Part shown: positions 25,671 to 33,696 of the stretch, piece by piece
How the letters are laid out: each line of letters starts with the position of its first letter
How positions within the stretch are numbered: the first letter of the stretch is position 1
NCBI GenBank assembly: GCA_902781515.1
Contig: CACZJU010000002.1
Location: 62,001-126,000 of the forward strand
Reading direction: 5' to 3'
Length of the DNA stretch: 64,000 bases
Origin: an uncultured Bacteroidales bacterium
Lineage (GTDB): Bacteria; Bacteroidota; Bacteroidia; Bacteroidales; Bacteroidaceae
The notes under the pieces: generated by a model
The model's input: the letters and a program-made list of their open reading frames with translations, nothing else
The model's database searches: none
Told to the model about the DNA's origin: nothing
Position numbers and translations under genes: made by a program

Positions 25671-26669
25671 ATGGAAGAACAGATTTTGATTGTTACCTGT
25701 AAACAGGATCTTCATCCAACCTCTGTAATCAATCTATTAAATGAGAAACAAATTCCATTTTTTAGATTGAATACAGAGGCTTTAATGACAGATTATGAGT
25801 TTGCCTGGACATGTAGGAATCAAGAAATAGATTTACATATAAAAGATTTAAATACAAAGAAGGAAATATCTTTAAGTCAAATCCACTCTGTTTGGTATAG
25901 AAGAGCACCATACCCTAGTGAGATGCCATATACAGTCGATGAAAAAGTGGATAAGCATAATATAGAGGAGGCAAAGCAGTTCTATTTGTATTTAATGTAC
26001 TATATTAGCGATTTTTATTCTATTGGAAATCACTTTTTAGATAAATACGCCAATTCAAAATTAAACCAATTCCGAGAGGCTATAAAACTTGGCGTTAAAA
26101 TTCCAGACACATGTCTTACGAATAACAAAAGATATTTGGATGATTTCATCTGCAAATTCGAAAATGTCATTCTGAAACCGTTGCATGATTATGGTATATG
26201 GTACTCTGCAGATAGAACATACCCTTTTTATGCCACAAAGATTTCATCATCTTCATTACTATCGCAATCTGAAGAGTCAATTTCACAAACTGTAAACTTC
26301 TGTGAAGATTATGTGGAAAAGAAATATGAGGTTCGTGTTACTGTGATGGGCAATCACATATTTGCATGCAAATTAGATTCACAAAGCCAAACAGAAGATA
26401 CAGGAAAGATTGACTGGAGGCAGGGGTATGATCACCAGCTTAAGCACGAATTGATACATCTCCCAAAAGAAATAGAGGAGTTTTGTAGACAATATCTTAG
26501 ACGTTTTCGTTTGCATTTTGGTTGCTTTGATTTTATAGTTACCCCAAAGGACGAGTATGTATTTTTGGAATGTAATCCGAATGGACAATGGGGGTGGATA
26601 GAAGACGAGCTAGGATTGCCTATGAGCGAAGCTTTATTAGACTGTCTATTGTATCGACTTGAGGTATAA
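25671..26669 (+). CDS. MvdD-family ATP-grasp peptide ligase (graspetide synthetase)
   Basis: The 332-residue protein has the ATP-grasp RiPP-maturase layout. An N-terminal domain (ILIVTCKQDLHPTSVINLLN; VWYRRAPYPSEM) precedes the ATP-grasp core: FENVILKPLHDYGIW, YEVRVTVMGNHIFACKLDSQ near 217-236, then IDWRQGY and the hallmark YVFLECNPNGQWGWIEDELG near 296-315 with metal-binding Glu and Asn. Such enzymes form macrolactones or lactams between Thr/Ser/Lys and Asp/Glu side chains of a precursor. The precursor gene is immediately upstream and the GNAT-nuclease fusion 7 bases downstream. No SPASM protein is nearby. Confidence 0.9.
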   Translation: MEEQILIVTCKQDLHPTSVINLLNEKQIPFFRLNTEALMTDYEFAWTCRNQEIDLHIKDLNTKKEISLSQIHSVWYRRAPYPSEMPYTVDEKVDKHNIEEAKQFYLYLMYYISDFYSIGNHFLDKYANSKLNQFREAIKLGVKIPDTCLTNNKRYLDDFICKFENVILKPLHDYGIWYSADRTYPFYATKISSSSLLSQSEESISQTVNFCEDYVEKKYEVRVTVMGNHIFACKLDSQSQTEDTGKIDWRQGYDHQLKHELIHLPKEIEEFCRQYLRRFRLHFGCFDFIVTPKDEYVFLECNPNGQWGWIEDELGLPMSEALLDCLLYRLEV

Positions 26670-26676
26670 GAAGGAA

Positions 26677-28518
26677 ATGGATCTATTTAACATCGAGGAC
26701 ATTTTTTACCAATACTTTCAGTCCCATTCCTATATTGAAAGCGATAGGACTGTACTTAGGGTTTATGATCCCGACAAGGATTGTGTCTTTAAGAACTTCT
26801 CCAACGAAGATTGGTATCAAATCTTTCCTGACATAGACGAAGAAACCTTTAACCAATGGACATACTACATTGACCGTGTCATATTGGTGGCATTAGAAAA
26901 AACAAATGACCAACCATTTGGGGTTATTTGTATACAAGAATCCCATATTACTCCATTGCTCGTATGTTTTCATGGTGGAGTGTGGGAGCATAACGTCAAG
27001 AATATGCTGTTAGAATATGAAGCAACAGATAATATTCTTCACTTTCTAGTCAATAATGGATTTGAAGTGTTTGTTACTTGTTTTAAAGATAACAAAAAAG
27101 CGGACAGATTCCAGAAAAGTCTTGGATTCGAAGAATTTCAACAAGACGAAACGCTCTCATATAAAAGTCTAAATATTGATAAATTGAACACCAACATAAT
27201 AAGCCTACGAAAAGACAACATGATTAGAGAGGATTGTCTTAAAGCACTTCGTGATTCCATCACCTTCCAAATGTCCTTAGGATCGAAAGAGCTCTTCCAT
27301 TCTAACTTCCTTGAATGGCTTAGTATTATCGATTGGGATTGTTTCCTAAAGGTACTGCATAAGTTAGCAGGGATTGGAGAAAACGATAGTTTCTGGTGGG
27401 AAAAAGAAAATTGTCCTATTGAAGTAGAGGGAGTAACTGATAGACTATTCCGTCCTGAAAATGGGAATATTATTGTTCGACGTGAGTACAATCATTATGA
27501 TCTAAGTATCTATATCTTATATGGTTATACTAATCCCCGTAAAGATGGTGTTCCGAAACCTAAATGGCGTCCAGTATTGATTCTTGAGAACAAGGTAAAA
27601 AGCATGCCTTACCAAGAACAGCTTAACCAATATGCCCAGAAGGCATTTGGCGAATGGGAACAAAGTTATCCTAAAAAAAAGCCGATAGATTCTTGGGAAG
27701 AGAAGGGTGTTACGTTCGTTCTGCTCACTCTATTTGATGAGACCTCTTTCATTCAATCAAAAGTAGGGTCCAATGGCCAATGTAAGCATGATATTACTTG
27801 GCACAAAAGCAACTATCAAACGCTCTCTGATGCCATTTCAGATGCTTTTAAGGGATTATCTTCAAATCCAAAAGCTCAAGTCATCATCGATGATTATTGC
27901 ATTTTTTCAAAGGCTCTTCATGACTTGTCTAAAACTGTACGTTGGCTAGTGTTTGGAACGGACAGCTATCTGGATAAGATAATTAAGGCTGAGCCAGAAG
28001 AGACACTACTACGCATCGCCGATATTAGAGAGAAAGTTCATCATGAACGAATGCTCCGAATTCTTGTAGATAAACTAGAACAATCCGAGACTCTTAAAGG
28101 CAAGCATGAACATTGGAATAAGGAAAAAGAATTCAAAGACCCTAAAGGGGAAAAAAGCTATAATACTGGTATCGTATTCTATGAAACAGCTTTTTCTCGC
28201 GGAACGGGTGCTACACAGGTATTTGTCATCATCAATGACGACTATCGTTTGATGATTCAACTACAAAATAATCAATATAGGAGATGCATCATATTACATC
28301 CTATTAAGAAAAATATAGATAAGAGAATGAAAAGGATTTGTGATGGTCTTAGTAAGATAATGTGGGATAATTATGTCTCACGTAATCAATATGGCAAACT
28401 CTTCAAATACCAGTATATCAATATCACCAACAAAACTGTAAACGACATTCTCGATGATGTCGTTTCTGACTTAGAGTCCATCTTTTCTAATATGGAACAC
28501 CTCAAGAAACTACGATAA
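26677..28518 (+). CDS. Fusion of a GNAT acetyltransferase-like domain and a PD-(D/E)XK nuclease (PDDEXK_4-like)
   Basis: The 613-residue protein has a GNAT-like region at about 1-165 (RVILVALEKTNDQPFGVICI ... ADRFQKSLGFEEFQ, the typical 'A..fYeklGF' ending). Residues about 200-613 resemble PDDEXK_4: ELFHSNFLEWLSIIDWDC near 203, then RREYNHYDLSIYI near 267 and VLILENKVKSMPYQEQLNQY near 299, supplying Asp and the E-x-K (ENK). The remainder may bind substrate. The ATG at 26677 has AAGGAA just upstream and lies 7 bases after the ATP-grasp stop. GNAT enzymes N-acetylate microviridins, so that half fits; the nuclease half does not belong to known graspetide pathways. Confidence 0.8.
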   Translation: MDLFNIEDIFYQYFQSHSYIESDRTVLRVYDPDKDCVFKNFSNEDWYQIFPDIDEETFNQWTYYIDRVILVALEKTNDQPFGVICIQESHITPLLVCFHGGVWEHNVKNMLLEYEATDNILHFLVNNGFEVFVTCFKDNKKADRFQKSLGFEEFQQDETLSYKSLNIDKLNTNIISLRKDNMIREDCLKALRDSITFQMSLGSKELFHSNFLEWLSIIDWDCFLKVLHKLAGIGENDSFWWEKENCPIEVEGVTDRLFRPENGNIIVRREYNHYDLSIYILYGYTNPRKDGVPKPKWRPVLILENKVKSMPYQEQLNQYAQKAFGEWEQSYPKKKPIDSWEEKGVTFVLLTLFDETSFIQSKVGSNGQCKHDITWHKSNYQTLSDAISDAFKGLSSNPKAQVIIDDYCIFSKALHDLSKTVRWLVFGTDSYLDKIIKAEPEETLLRIADIREKVHHERMLRILVDKLEQSETLKGKHEHWNKEKEFKDPKGEKSYNTGIVFYETAFSRGTGATQVFVIINDDYRLMIQLQNNQYRRCIILHPIKKNIDKRMKRICDGLSKIMWDNYVSRNQYGKLFKYQYINITNKTVNDILDDVVSDLESIFSNMEHLKKLR

Positions 28519-28603
28519 GGATTCCAAGAACTGATAGCTTTCATTAAACTTTTCTCAAATGTTTTCTATATTAACTCAAGTTCAACCTTAAAACAAAACA
28601 GTT

Positions 28604-28821
28604 ATGATACCGAAACTTCATTTAGATGCTAATACGCAGGTTCCAATAGTACCAAGAGAAGAACTTCGTGAAAAGGCAGACAAAATTCTTAAAGAGCTTG
28701 ATGCGATAAGGGAAGAAGTAGAAGAAATGAGAAATCTCCTTTAGAGGTATGGGAGAAATATGACGCGTCTCCCTCATGGGAGGAGTTAATCTTTCTGTTC
28801 TCTGAAGGAAAATTGTTATGA
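28604..28821 (+). pseudogene. Small hypothetical protein, apparently frameshifted
   Basis: ATG 28604 opens a frame of 46 residues (MIPKLHLDANTQVPIVPREE, LREKADKILKELDAIREEVE, EMRNLL) ending at TAG 28742-28744. A -1 shift near 28730 joins it to a well-formed ending, KSPLEVWEKYDASPSWEELI, FLFSEGKLL, stop at 28819-28821. This reads like a single protein of about 72 residues. I do not recognise it; the helical EL-KADKILKELDAIREE part could be a dimerisation segment. Loss of one base around 28730 is the simplest cause. Confidence 0.5.
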
Positions 28822-28854
28822 CCTCACAATGTATAGGAAATCGTATTGACAATT

Positions 28855-29550
28855 ATGGCAAAGATTAAAAGATATGACAAATACGGTGATCCGATATATG
28901 ATGTATCGGAGCTGGAACAGTATGTATATAGTGGCAGAAAGAAATTGTATAAGTTACCCGAAGGGGGAATATGTGATGCAAAAGGACATCCCCTGGGTAT
29001 GCTCGACCTCATAGGACTGGGTATTTCATTGGAGCCCGAGGAGCCAAAGTCTGAAATAGGACTGGGCGACCACGAGATTAAGCAGCTCATGGAACAGACG
29101 GTGGATGAGTCTGAACTTAAAGAGCTTGAATTCCGTGAAGTGTGCAATGCCTCCATCAGAGGAGAAAGACCAAGCATCATAGAACCGCTGTTTGGGGAAT
29201 TGGACAGGCTTGGAGAGTATTGGGCAGAGATTATTGGAGAAGAAAAAGTGAAGCGTATCTACCATGAGCAGAAAGAGTACTTCAATCAGCTACCATCCGA
29301 GGATGAGATAAGCACACGGCTGAGGTCTTTATTCGGAGCCGATTATAAATTCCCCGTGAACAAACGGGGCGATGTCTATTTCGTGAATATAATCGACGAA
29401 GACACTCATGAGTGTGTTAAATTTATGATTCAAAACAAGAAGATTTATACGCTGAGATATGAACACGAGGATGATTCAGAGCGTTCAGAATTGGAAGATA
29501 TCTTTAGGGATGAAACAGAATCAATTCTCGGAATAATTTACGGAATATGA
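28855..29550 (+). CDS. Hypothetical protein, 231 residues
   Basis: The frame starts MAKIKRYDKYGDPIYDVSEL at ATG 28855 (a TTG at 28846 is less likely) and is rich in Glu and Asp. No signal peptide or membrane helix is visible. The C-terminal half (DYKFPVNKRGDVYFVNIIDE ... KFMIQNKKIYTLRYEHEDD) is beta-rich. I do not recognise a family. It is the first of a run of closely spaced small genes (to 30480) with similar base composition, probably one accessory operon. Confidence 0.6.
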   Translation: MAKIKRYDKYGDPIYDVSELEQYVYSGRKKLYKLPEGGICDAKGHPLGMLDLIGLGISLEPEEPKSEIGLGDHEIKQLMEQTVDESELKELEFREVCNASIRGERPSIIEPLFGELDRLGEYWAEIIGEEKVKRIYHEQKEYFNQLPSEDEISTRLRSLFGADYKFPVNKRGDVYFVNIIDEDTHECVKFMIQNKKIYTLRYEHEDDSERSELEDIFRDETESILGIIYGI

Positions 29551-29554
29551 TATT

Positions 29555-29632
29555 ATGACTACTTTGGAAACTATTTTCATTGTTGGTTGGAGTACTATGA
29601 TAGCTATTTTTGATTACTTAGAAAGCAAATAA
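29555..29632 (+). CDS. Possible 25-residue membrane microprotein
   Basis: ATG 29555 to TAA 29630-29632 encodes MTTLETIFIVGWSTMIAIFD, YLESK. One hydrophobic helix is possible. It begins 4 bases after the preceding stop and ends 6 bases before the next start, which fits operon spacing, but such short frames arise by chance. Confidence 0.3.
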   Translation: MTTLETIFIVGWSTMIAIFDYLESK

Positions 29633-29638
29633 TTTCTT

Positions 29639-29839
29639 ATGGACATTTTAGGAGTCATTGGTTTTATTATTCTTATACTCCTTGTCATCCTGATCTTCAG
29701 CCTGTTGGGCTGGGCTGGCAAGGGGCTTGGAGTAATCCTCGATCTGGTTGGTGAAGGTTGTAGGTCGTCTGTTGGCTGTTTCTTCTGGATATTCATCATA
29801 TTAGCTATTATTATCGGATTAGCGGGAGGGTTTTCTTGA
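29639..29839 (+). CDS. Small two-helix membrane protein
   Basis: The 66-residue protein consists almost wholly of two hydrophobic segments: MDILGVIGFIILILLVILIF at the N-terminus and GCFFWIFIILAIIIGLAGGF at the C-terminus. A Gly-rich connection (WAGKGLGVILDLVGEGCRSS) joins them. There is no family I can name; hairpin-like small membrane proteins of this kind occur in stress, toxin and holin-like systems. The next gene (29851) starts 11 bases after its stop. Confidence 0.55.
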   Translation: MDILGVIGFIILILLVILIFSLLGWAGKGLGVILDLVGEGCRSSVGCFFWIFIILAIIIGLAGGFS

Positions 29840-29850
29840 TTGTTTGTGTC

Positions 29851-30084
29851 ATGGTTTATAGTGTAGACGAGATGCGACAGAGGGCGAGCGAGGCTCGCAG
29901 GGAAGCGAAGGCGCTGCAGCAGAAGTTGCAGGGCATCACGGATCCCGAACAGCGCAAACAATTGTCCCGGCAGATGAACGACCTCTTTGCCGAGGCCAAG
30001 AAATTGATGGATGAGGTCAAGGCCCAACGTGGCTGGGAAGCAAGCGTCGAGCGCGAACTCAACAGTCTGGGAGTGAATGATTGA
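29851..30084 (+). CDS. Small charged helical protein
   Basis: The 77-residue protein (MVYSVDEMRQRASEARREAK ...) is predicted to be one long amphipathic helix or coiled coil (ALQQKLQGITDPEQRKQLSR; FAEAKKLMDEVKAQRGWEAS). No signal peptide is seen. The ATG at 29851 is preferred to a TTG at 29836 that overlaps the preceding stop. The gene is GC-richer than the genes around 24-29 kb. Family unknown. Confidence 0.5.
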   Translation: MVYSVDEMRQRASEARREAKALQQKLQGITDPEQRKQLSRQMNDLFAEAKKLMDEVKAQRGWEASVERELNSLGVND

Positions 30085-30090
30085 TATTCT

Positions 30091-30480
30091 ATGCGTTTTC
30101 CACCTATCAAACACTATAGCAATATCCAGCTGACTCCTTCGTTTCTTGGCGAAGGGATTCATGTCGATGATGTGGTATATTACATCTCGTCAACAGCCGA
30201 ATATGCCATTAAGAAAGGTGCAGTCATTGCCAAGAATGTCATCGAACCATCGCATCACTTCAGGATGTTTCCATCTGTAGAACTGACTTTGGACAATGGC
30301 GATGTGGTGAATGCACACGACACCTTCCCTACCAAAGAGGCGGCTCTGGATTACCTTATCTCTAACCTGGAGACACGCATCAAGAATGACAGGAACACCT
30401 TGCTGACGCTGCAGAACAAAATCGATTACGAGGAGAGGATGCTTCAGCTGCTGAGAAAGAAAGAGCAAGGCTGGCACTAA
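30091..30480 (+). CDS. Hypothetical protein, 129 residues
   Basis: It starts MRFPPIKHYSNIQLTPSFLG six bases after the preceding stop. The N-terminal two thirds are beta-rich (VDDVVYYISSTAEYAIKKGA; FPSVELTLDNGDVVNAHDTF) and the C-terminus is a helix (RIKNDRNTLLTLQNKIDYEE RMLQLL). I do not recognise a family. It probably shares a transcript with 28855-30084. An inverted repeat CATCGCCC...GGGCGATG about 40 bases after the stop may be a transcript end, without a clear T-run. Confidence 0.55.
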   Translation: MRFPPIKHYSNIQLTPSFLGEGIHVDDVVYYISSTAEYAIKKGAVIAKNVIEPSHHFRMFPSVELTLDNGDVVNAHDTFPTKEAALDYLISNLETRIKNDRNTLLTLQNKIDYEERMLQLLRKKEQGWH

Positions 30481-30661
30481 TCCCCCTCCGCCGCTAACAC
30501 CCTCTTTGTGACTACACTCTTCATCGCCCGCTGTCCACATCGGATGGTGGGCGATGGTGTGTGAATACTAAAAAGTGTGCTACACGCAGAGGAAAACATG
30601 GTAAAAATCCGGTGCTCTCGGCGAATACCATTACCTTTGTGGCGATAAAAAGGAAAAACTG

Positions 30662-30859
30662 ATGGAAAAGCAGCGAGTCATAGACCGTGTCACTAAGGTA
30701 GCACATCGACATCTGCCCCCCAACAGCCGTCTGCTCTTGTATGGCTCCAGAGCCCGTGGAGAAGCGCGCAAGGACAGTGACTGGGATTTGCTCATCCTTC
30801 TCGATCAGCCTGAGGAATCATTCCAGAAGGAACAACAGAAATCGAGTGGGAAGCGATAG
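30662..30859 (+). pseudogene. Truncated nucleotidyltransferase (MNT-type) domain protein
   Basis: The 65-residue frame keeps the core polymerase-beta-like motif YGSRARGEARKDSDWDLLIL (residues 27-46; G-S-x(n)-D-x-D metal site) but stops where family members continue for 30-40 residues. A further stretch in another frame (EIEWEAIEILRMEG, to about 30883) looks like the shifted ending. The -7 box TACCTTTG is at 30632-30639. No HEPN partner is present. It is probably a remnant of an MNT/HEPN-type toxin-antitoxin gene, running into the palindrome array. Confidence 0.6.
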
Positions 30860-30873
30860 AAATCCTCCGAATG

Positions 30874-31090
30874 GAGGGATAGAATGCTTCGTGCATAACA
30901 TTACTATACTTGTCGTCATAAGACCTAGGCCTTATGCCAACAAGACGCAGGTCTTACGTCCACAAGGTCTAGAACAATGAGCATAGGTTCGCGAACCTTC
31001 GGCTGTAGGTTATATTAACCTATGGACGGAGATAATATTAACCTATGCTGATAAGTTATATTAACCTATGGGCATAGATAATATTTATCT
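30874..31090. repeat. Mosaic palindrome array 1 (period near 22 bases)
   Basis: Short palindromes of 12-16 bases follow each other with spacers of about 8-9 bases. Examples are AAGACCTAGGCCTT, AAGACGCAGGTCTT, AGGTTCGCGAACCT and AGGTTATATTAACCT. Spacers are similar but not identical (ATGCCAAC, ACGTCCAC, TCGGCTGT). Several palindrome families alternate: CTAG-, CGCG-, ATAT- and AGTA-centred. No coding frame is credible. Related arrays are at 31408-31536 and 57030-57387. Confidence 0.8.
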
Positions 31091-31118
31091 GCTTCTGCTG
31101 GAAAATAGTTGTAGTCGC

Positions 31119-31366
31119 AAAAAAACCTCACAACCTCCCCCTCCCCTTTATTTATCGGGGCTGGAGGCGGTGAGGTTTGCTTTCAAACCTCCCCCAAACC
31201 TCACCCCAACCTCCCCTCATGGATGATGCTCATGCAAAATGAATTGGTAAGAGATATTTTAAGATAAAATGGGAGGTTTAGGTGAGGTTTGGGTGACCTT
31301 TGCGAACAAACCTCCCATTGGCGAGGCCTTTATTCATCGGGCCTGGGGGAGGTTGTGAGGTTTTTT
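31119..31366. repeat. Long imperfect inverted repeat with GAGGTTTGGG minisatellite
   Basis: The left end AAAAAACCTCACAACCTCCC is matched at the right end by GGGGGAGGTTGTGAGGTTTTTT, read outward. Inner parts also pair: CCTTTATTTATCGGGGC with GCCTTTATTCATCGGGCC, and CCCAAACCTCACC with GGTGAGGTTTGGG. The whole could fold as one long hairpin, bounded by palindrome arrays 1 and 2. It resembles a non-autonomous repeat element, but I see no target-site duplication. A single-arm relative lies at 57414-57512. Confidence 0.75.
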
Positions 31367-31407
31367 CACATCTTCCCTTTTTTTCAAGTGCTGAGAACAC
31401 CATTTAC

Positions 31408-31536
31408 AATACTTAGGCCTTACAGCAACAAGACCTAGGTCTTATGACAATAAGGTCTAGGTCTCCCGACGGAGGGATAGTAGGGCTTAACAGGAAGGAT
31501 TACTATTCCTACAGGCATAGGGATAGTAATCCTTCG
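31408..31536. repeat. Mosaic palindrome array 2
   Basis: AAGACCTAGGTCTT, AAGGTCTAGGTCT, AGGATTACTATTCCT and GGGATAGTAATCCTT are separated by short spacers such as ATGACAAT and ACAGGCATA. It has the same palindrome types as array 1 and ends about 20 bases before the stop of the 31558-33657 gene on the other strand. Confidence 0.75.
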
Positions 31537-31557
31537 AGGGAGGGGATGTATGACGGA

Positions 31558-33657
31558 TTAGCGGGTGTAAGTGCGGAAGCCGTTGAGGGTTTCGTAGTTG
31601 GAGATGCCTCCGGGACAGTAGAGGGTGAAGGTGCGCTCGTCGGTCTTCAGCCAGTAGTTGCCGTACCCATCGACATAGCAGCCATAGAGGTATGTGACAT
31701 TGAACTTGCCGCCGTACTTGTCCTTGACGGTTGTCTCCAGCGTTCTTAGGGTTTTCACATCTTCCTTGGGGTTGGAGGAGAAGAAGGTCATGCGTCCGTC
31801 GCCACCGCCCAGAACTCCTACCACACCTCTGCCGGAGGGTGAGAGGTAGCCGCAGATGTTGAAGCGGACATTCTCGGGCAGACGGGCACCGCGATGCCAG
31901 TCGAGTTGCTTGACATTGCTGACTGCCACTACTCCACCTCCCATGATGTACATGTTGTCGCCCACAAGCGAGATGCCCACGGGATGGGTGTTGAAGAGGT
32001 TGTAGAGGTCGATGTCCTGCTGACTGCGTTCGTTGCCGTCGTTGCGGGCAATGTAGAGCGTGGAACCGATGAGTCGCAGGAGGTCGCCGTCGTCGGTCAG
32101 GACAGCACCGATGATATCGTCGTCGGAGATGTGCTTGACGCGCTTGTAAGCATTCTGGACGTCATAAACGCTGCACTCTGTGCCCACGACTGCCATGTAG
32201 CGTCCGTTGGGAGAGAAGATGATGGTGGCCTTTTCGCCGTTCTCCTCGCACTCGCCTGCAGCTACCACCTTGGATGTGGCTACGGACTTGCCGTCATAGA
32301 GTACTATACCCTTGCCCTCGACTCCGAGATAGAGGTCGTCGCCGTGAGCTCCGATGTACTGAATGGTGCCGCGTTCTTCTTTCTGCTTCGTTGGCACGAA
32401 GTCGGTAATCTTTCCACTGTATTTATCGACAGCCACGACTGCATTTGTGGGGCTCCAATGGTTTTCGAGGAAGAACATATATTTGTTGTTCTCAGCCGTC
32501 GGACGCAGTATGCTCTGCGGGAATTTGATGACTGCAAATTCTGCCCTTAAGCCACCTACGCGTCCTTCTTTCTGCGAGTCGTCCTTTGGTTTAGGCTCTG
32601 GTTTCGGTTTAGGATCTATAATTGGCGGGGGAGTAGGTTTACGAGGATCGGGACCGGGACCAGGCTCTGGATCGCCAGAACCATCGCCGGGACCTTCTAC
32701 AAGTTCACCTCCCTTGTATTTCCTCTTTTCCTTACCCGGTTTTGTGACTTGTTCTGTGATTTCTATGGTGTCGCCACACTGGATAAGTTGTACGACCTTG
32801 CTGTTCTTGGGATAGTATAACTCTGGTGGGTCGTCACACTCCTTGTCTTTGGTCTCCGCAGCACTCTTCAGGTGGAAATGCTGTTTGAAGAAATCTATCA
32901 TATCGCGACGCTTGAAGAGCTCGATGTTGGCATTGGTGTTCTTGCCCGGTCCCCAGCCTAATGTGCTACGCAGGATATCCATAAGGGTAGCGTAGACCTT
33001 GATATCCGTGCTGACGGGAGCATTGAGGTCGGCCTCGGTGTACTGGAATATCACGCCCACTGTCTTGTCGAGCTTGGGCTCGTAGTAACAGTACTGCTCG
33101 AAGATGAACTGAATGGGGGCTCCGACAGCCACCATGAAAGGCGACTTAGACATATCGACCTTTGAAATCCAATGTATTGCCTCACAGCCCATAAAGGTGC
33201 ATTCTTCGGGCTTAGAGATGCTTAAGCCGTCCTTGTAGTTGCCCATCACCACGATGGGGCTGCCTCCTTTCGACAACTTCTCATTCATCTGGTCCCACAG
33301 GCCTGCGAACAGTCCCTGAAGGGCTGCCGCATACGTCATAGTCACAGTCATAGCAGGCTTGGCTGCTTTCTGTCCGCCGCTGAACACAAAGACGTAAGTG
33401 CGCGTGTGTTGTCCGAGCATCAGGTCGAACACTTCTTTATACGGTCCGTCGTAGGTTCCGTTGAACTCCCTTTTGTACTTCGTAGAGGAGATGCTCATCG
33501 CCCTATTCTCCAGTCTGTCGTCGATGTACTCCGGATAGCTCACGATGGTGCCGTCGGGATTGTCGAAGTAGAAGAAGTCGTTGGACAAAGCACCGTTCTG
33601 GGCATACGATGCTACACTCAGCAGCAACGTGCTCAGGATGAGGATGAATCTTTTCAT
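31558..33657 (-). CDS. Secreted two-domain protein with proline-rich linker, function unknown
   Basis: The 699-residue protein has a signal peptide (MKRFILILSTLLLSVASYAQ). Domain one (about 20-315) is unrecognised (FFYFDNPDGTIVSYPEYIDD; THTRTYVFVFSGG-like core). The linker at about 320-360 is Pro/Asp/Lys-rich (PEPGPGPDPRKPTPPPIIDP). The C-terminal domain (about 370-699) has repeated beta-propeller-like strands (DDLYLGVEGKGIVLYDGKSV; ATIIFSPNGRYMAVVGTECS; DGDLLRLIGSTLYIARNDGN), like WD40/NHL blades. It is probably periplasmic or surface-exposed. It starts 39 bases after thrC on the same strand, without a clear promoter of its own. Confidence 0.6.
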   Translation of the reverse strand: MKRFILILSTLLLSVASYAQNGALSNDFFYFDNPDGTIVSYPEYIDDRLENRAMSISSTKYKREFNGTYDGPYKEVFDLMLGQHTRTYVFVFSGGQKAAKPAMTVTMTYAAALQGLFAGLWDQMNEKLSKGGSPIVVMGNYKDGLSISKPEECTFMGCEAIHWISKVDMSKSPFMVAVGAPIQFIFEQYCYYEPKLDKTVGVIFQYTEADLNAPVSTDIKVYATLMDILRSTLGWGPGKNTNANIELFKRRDMIDFFKQHFHLKSAAETKDKECDDPPELYYPKNSKVVQLIQCGDTIEITEQVTKPGKEKRKYKGGELVEGPGDGSGDPEPGPGPDPRKPTPPPIIDPKPKPEPKPKDDSQKEGRVGGLRAEFAVIKFPQSILRPTAENNKYMFFLENHWSPTNAVVAVDKYSGKITDFVPTKQKEERGTIQYIGAHGDDLYLGVEGKGIVLYDGKSVATSKVVAAGECEENGEKATIIFSPNGRYMAVVGTECSVYDVQNAYKRVKHISDDDIIGAVLTDDGDLLRLIGSTLYIARNDGNERSQQDIDLYNLFNTHPVGISLVGDNMYIMGGGVVAVSNVKQLDWHRGARLPENVRFNICGYLSPSGRGVVGVLGGGDGRMTFFSSNPKEDVKTLRTLETTVKDKYGGKFNVTYLYGCYVDGYGNYWLKTDERTFTLYCPGGISNYETLNGFRTYTR

Positions 33658-33696
33658 GGCTTCTAAGGTTAAAGGTTTATAAGTGTGATGTGTGTG

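Noticed and set aside
25389..26669. A grasp-with-SPASM peptide system
   Set aside because: No radical-SAM/SPASM protein is encoded nearby, and the ligase resembles the MvdD type.
21700..30860. A prophage or conjugative element
   Set aside because: No integrase, structural, mobilisation or replication gene is seen; only small accessory genes and repeats.
30874..31536. Possible CRISPR array
   Set aside because: The repeated units are themselves variable palindromes of several types, spacers are about 8 bases, and no cas genes are present.
31444..31749. A 101-codon plus-strand frame at the edge of array 2
   Set aside because: It runs from repeat DNA into the antisense of the secreted protein gene.
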